DNA from: Verrucomicrobiales bacterium
Lineage (GTDB): Bacteria; Verrucomicrobiota; Verrucomicrobiia; Limisphaerales; Palsa-1400
Assembly (NCBI GenBank): GCA_028293405.1
Contig: JAQGOW010000569.1
Location: 1 to 5,607, forward strand
Direction of reading: 5' to 3'
Length of the DNA: 5,607 bases
The notes under the pieces: generated by a model
Database searches by the model: none
Told to the model about the DNA's origin: nothing
The model's input: the letters and a program-made list of their open reading frames with translations, nothing else
Shown here: in pieces, positions 5,505 to 5,607 of the stretch
Layout of the letters: each line of letters starts with the position of its first letter
Position numbering within the stretch: position 1 is the stretch's first letter
Translations under genes and position numbers: made by a program

Positions 5505-5577
5505 GGTGGTCGTAGATCAATGGTAGATCCCCAGATTGTGGTTCTGGTTGTTGCGGGTTCGAGTCCCGTCGGCCACC
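5505..5577 (+). tRNA. tRNA-His (anticodon GTG)
   Basis: The full cloverleaf can be drawn. G5505 is the extra G-1 of histidine tRNAs, opposite C5577. The acceptor stem is 5506-5512 with 5570-5576 (one G-T pair). The D stem is GATC 5515-5518 with GATC 5526-5529. The anticodon stem is CCAGA 5531-5535 with TCTGG 5543-5547, and its loop TTGTGGT has the anticodon GTG at 5538-5540. The T arm is GCGGG 5553-5557 with CCCGT 5565-5569, around TTCGAGT. The bases after C5577 are CGC, so the 3' CCA is not encoded and must be added by the CCA-adding enzyme. Confidence 0.97.
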
Positions 5578-5607
5578 CGCCTGCGCCAACGCTCCGGCGC
5601 GGCCGGC

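Noticed and set aside
5583..5600. Terminator of the tRNA-His gene (GCGCC and GGCGC hairpin)
   Set aside because: The stem is only 5 pairs with an 8-base loop, and no T-run is visible before the window ends.
5505..5607. tRNA-associated integration (att) site
   Set aside because: No second copy of the tRNA 3' end and no integrase gene are present in the window.

Overview
The window looks like a bacterial chromosome segment, most likely Verrucomicrobiota (Opitutales- or Limisphaerales-like). I infer this from three things: a short prepilin-like protein whose N-terminus and [15 protein letters not shown]-terminal block are typical of that phylum, a planctomycete/verrucomicrobial-type exported c-type cytochrome (PSCyt1-like), and a futalosine-pathway menaquinone enzyme. 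The intergenic DNA is full of heptamer arrays and hairpin repeats. No database search was possible, so the lineage is an inference.

Layout: 1-~480 is gene-free. It holds a strongly pyrimidine-rich + strand (about 89-320), an imperfect direct repeat and a 10-bp tandem repeat. mqnD (584-1435, +) is flanked on both sides by 7-bp tandem arrays, one ending four bases before its start codon and one containing its stop codon. A near-perfect 28-bp inverted repeat (REPIN-like, 1462-1542) separates it from a small secreted mono-heme cytochrome (1622-2149, +). A second heptamer array starts directly after the cytochrome stop. Next is a membrane-anchored protein with a C-terminal Cys/His arrangement resembling NlpC/P60 peptidases (2307-3602, +). 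A convergent gap with a hairpin, another heptamer array and a solo REP-like half-site leads to a minus-strand prepilin-like gene (3713-4594). Divergent from it is a secreted protein of unknown function (4695-5432, +). The window closes with a tRNA-His(GTG) gene (5505-5577).

The genes do not form an obvious operon; gaps and strand changes suggest mostly separate transcription units. The common thread is the cell envelope and respiration: menaquinone synthesis, a periplasmic heme protein, an anchored putative cysteine peptidase, a pseudopilin and a secreted protein. No chosen start has a clear Shine-Dalgarno sequence. I found no convincing new defence or mobile system. The most distinctive feature is the recurrent period-7 repeats in four intergenic gaps, together with the REPIN-like element.
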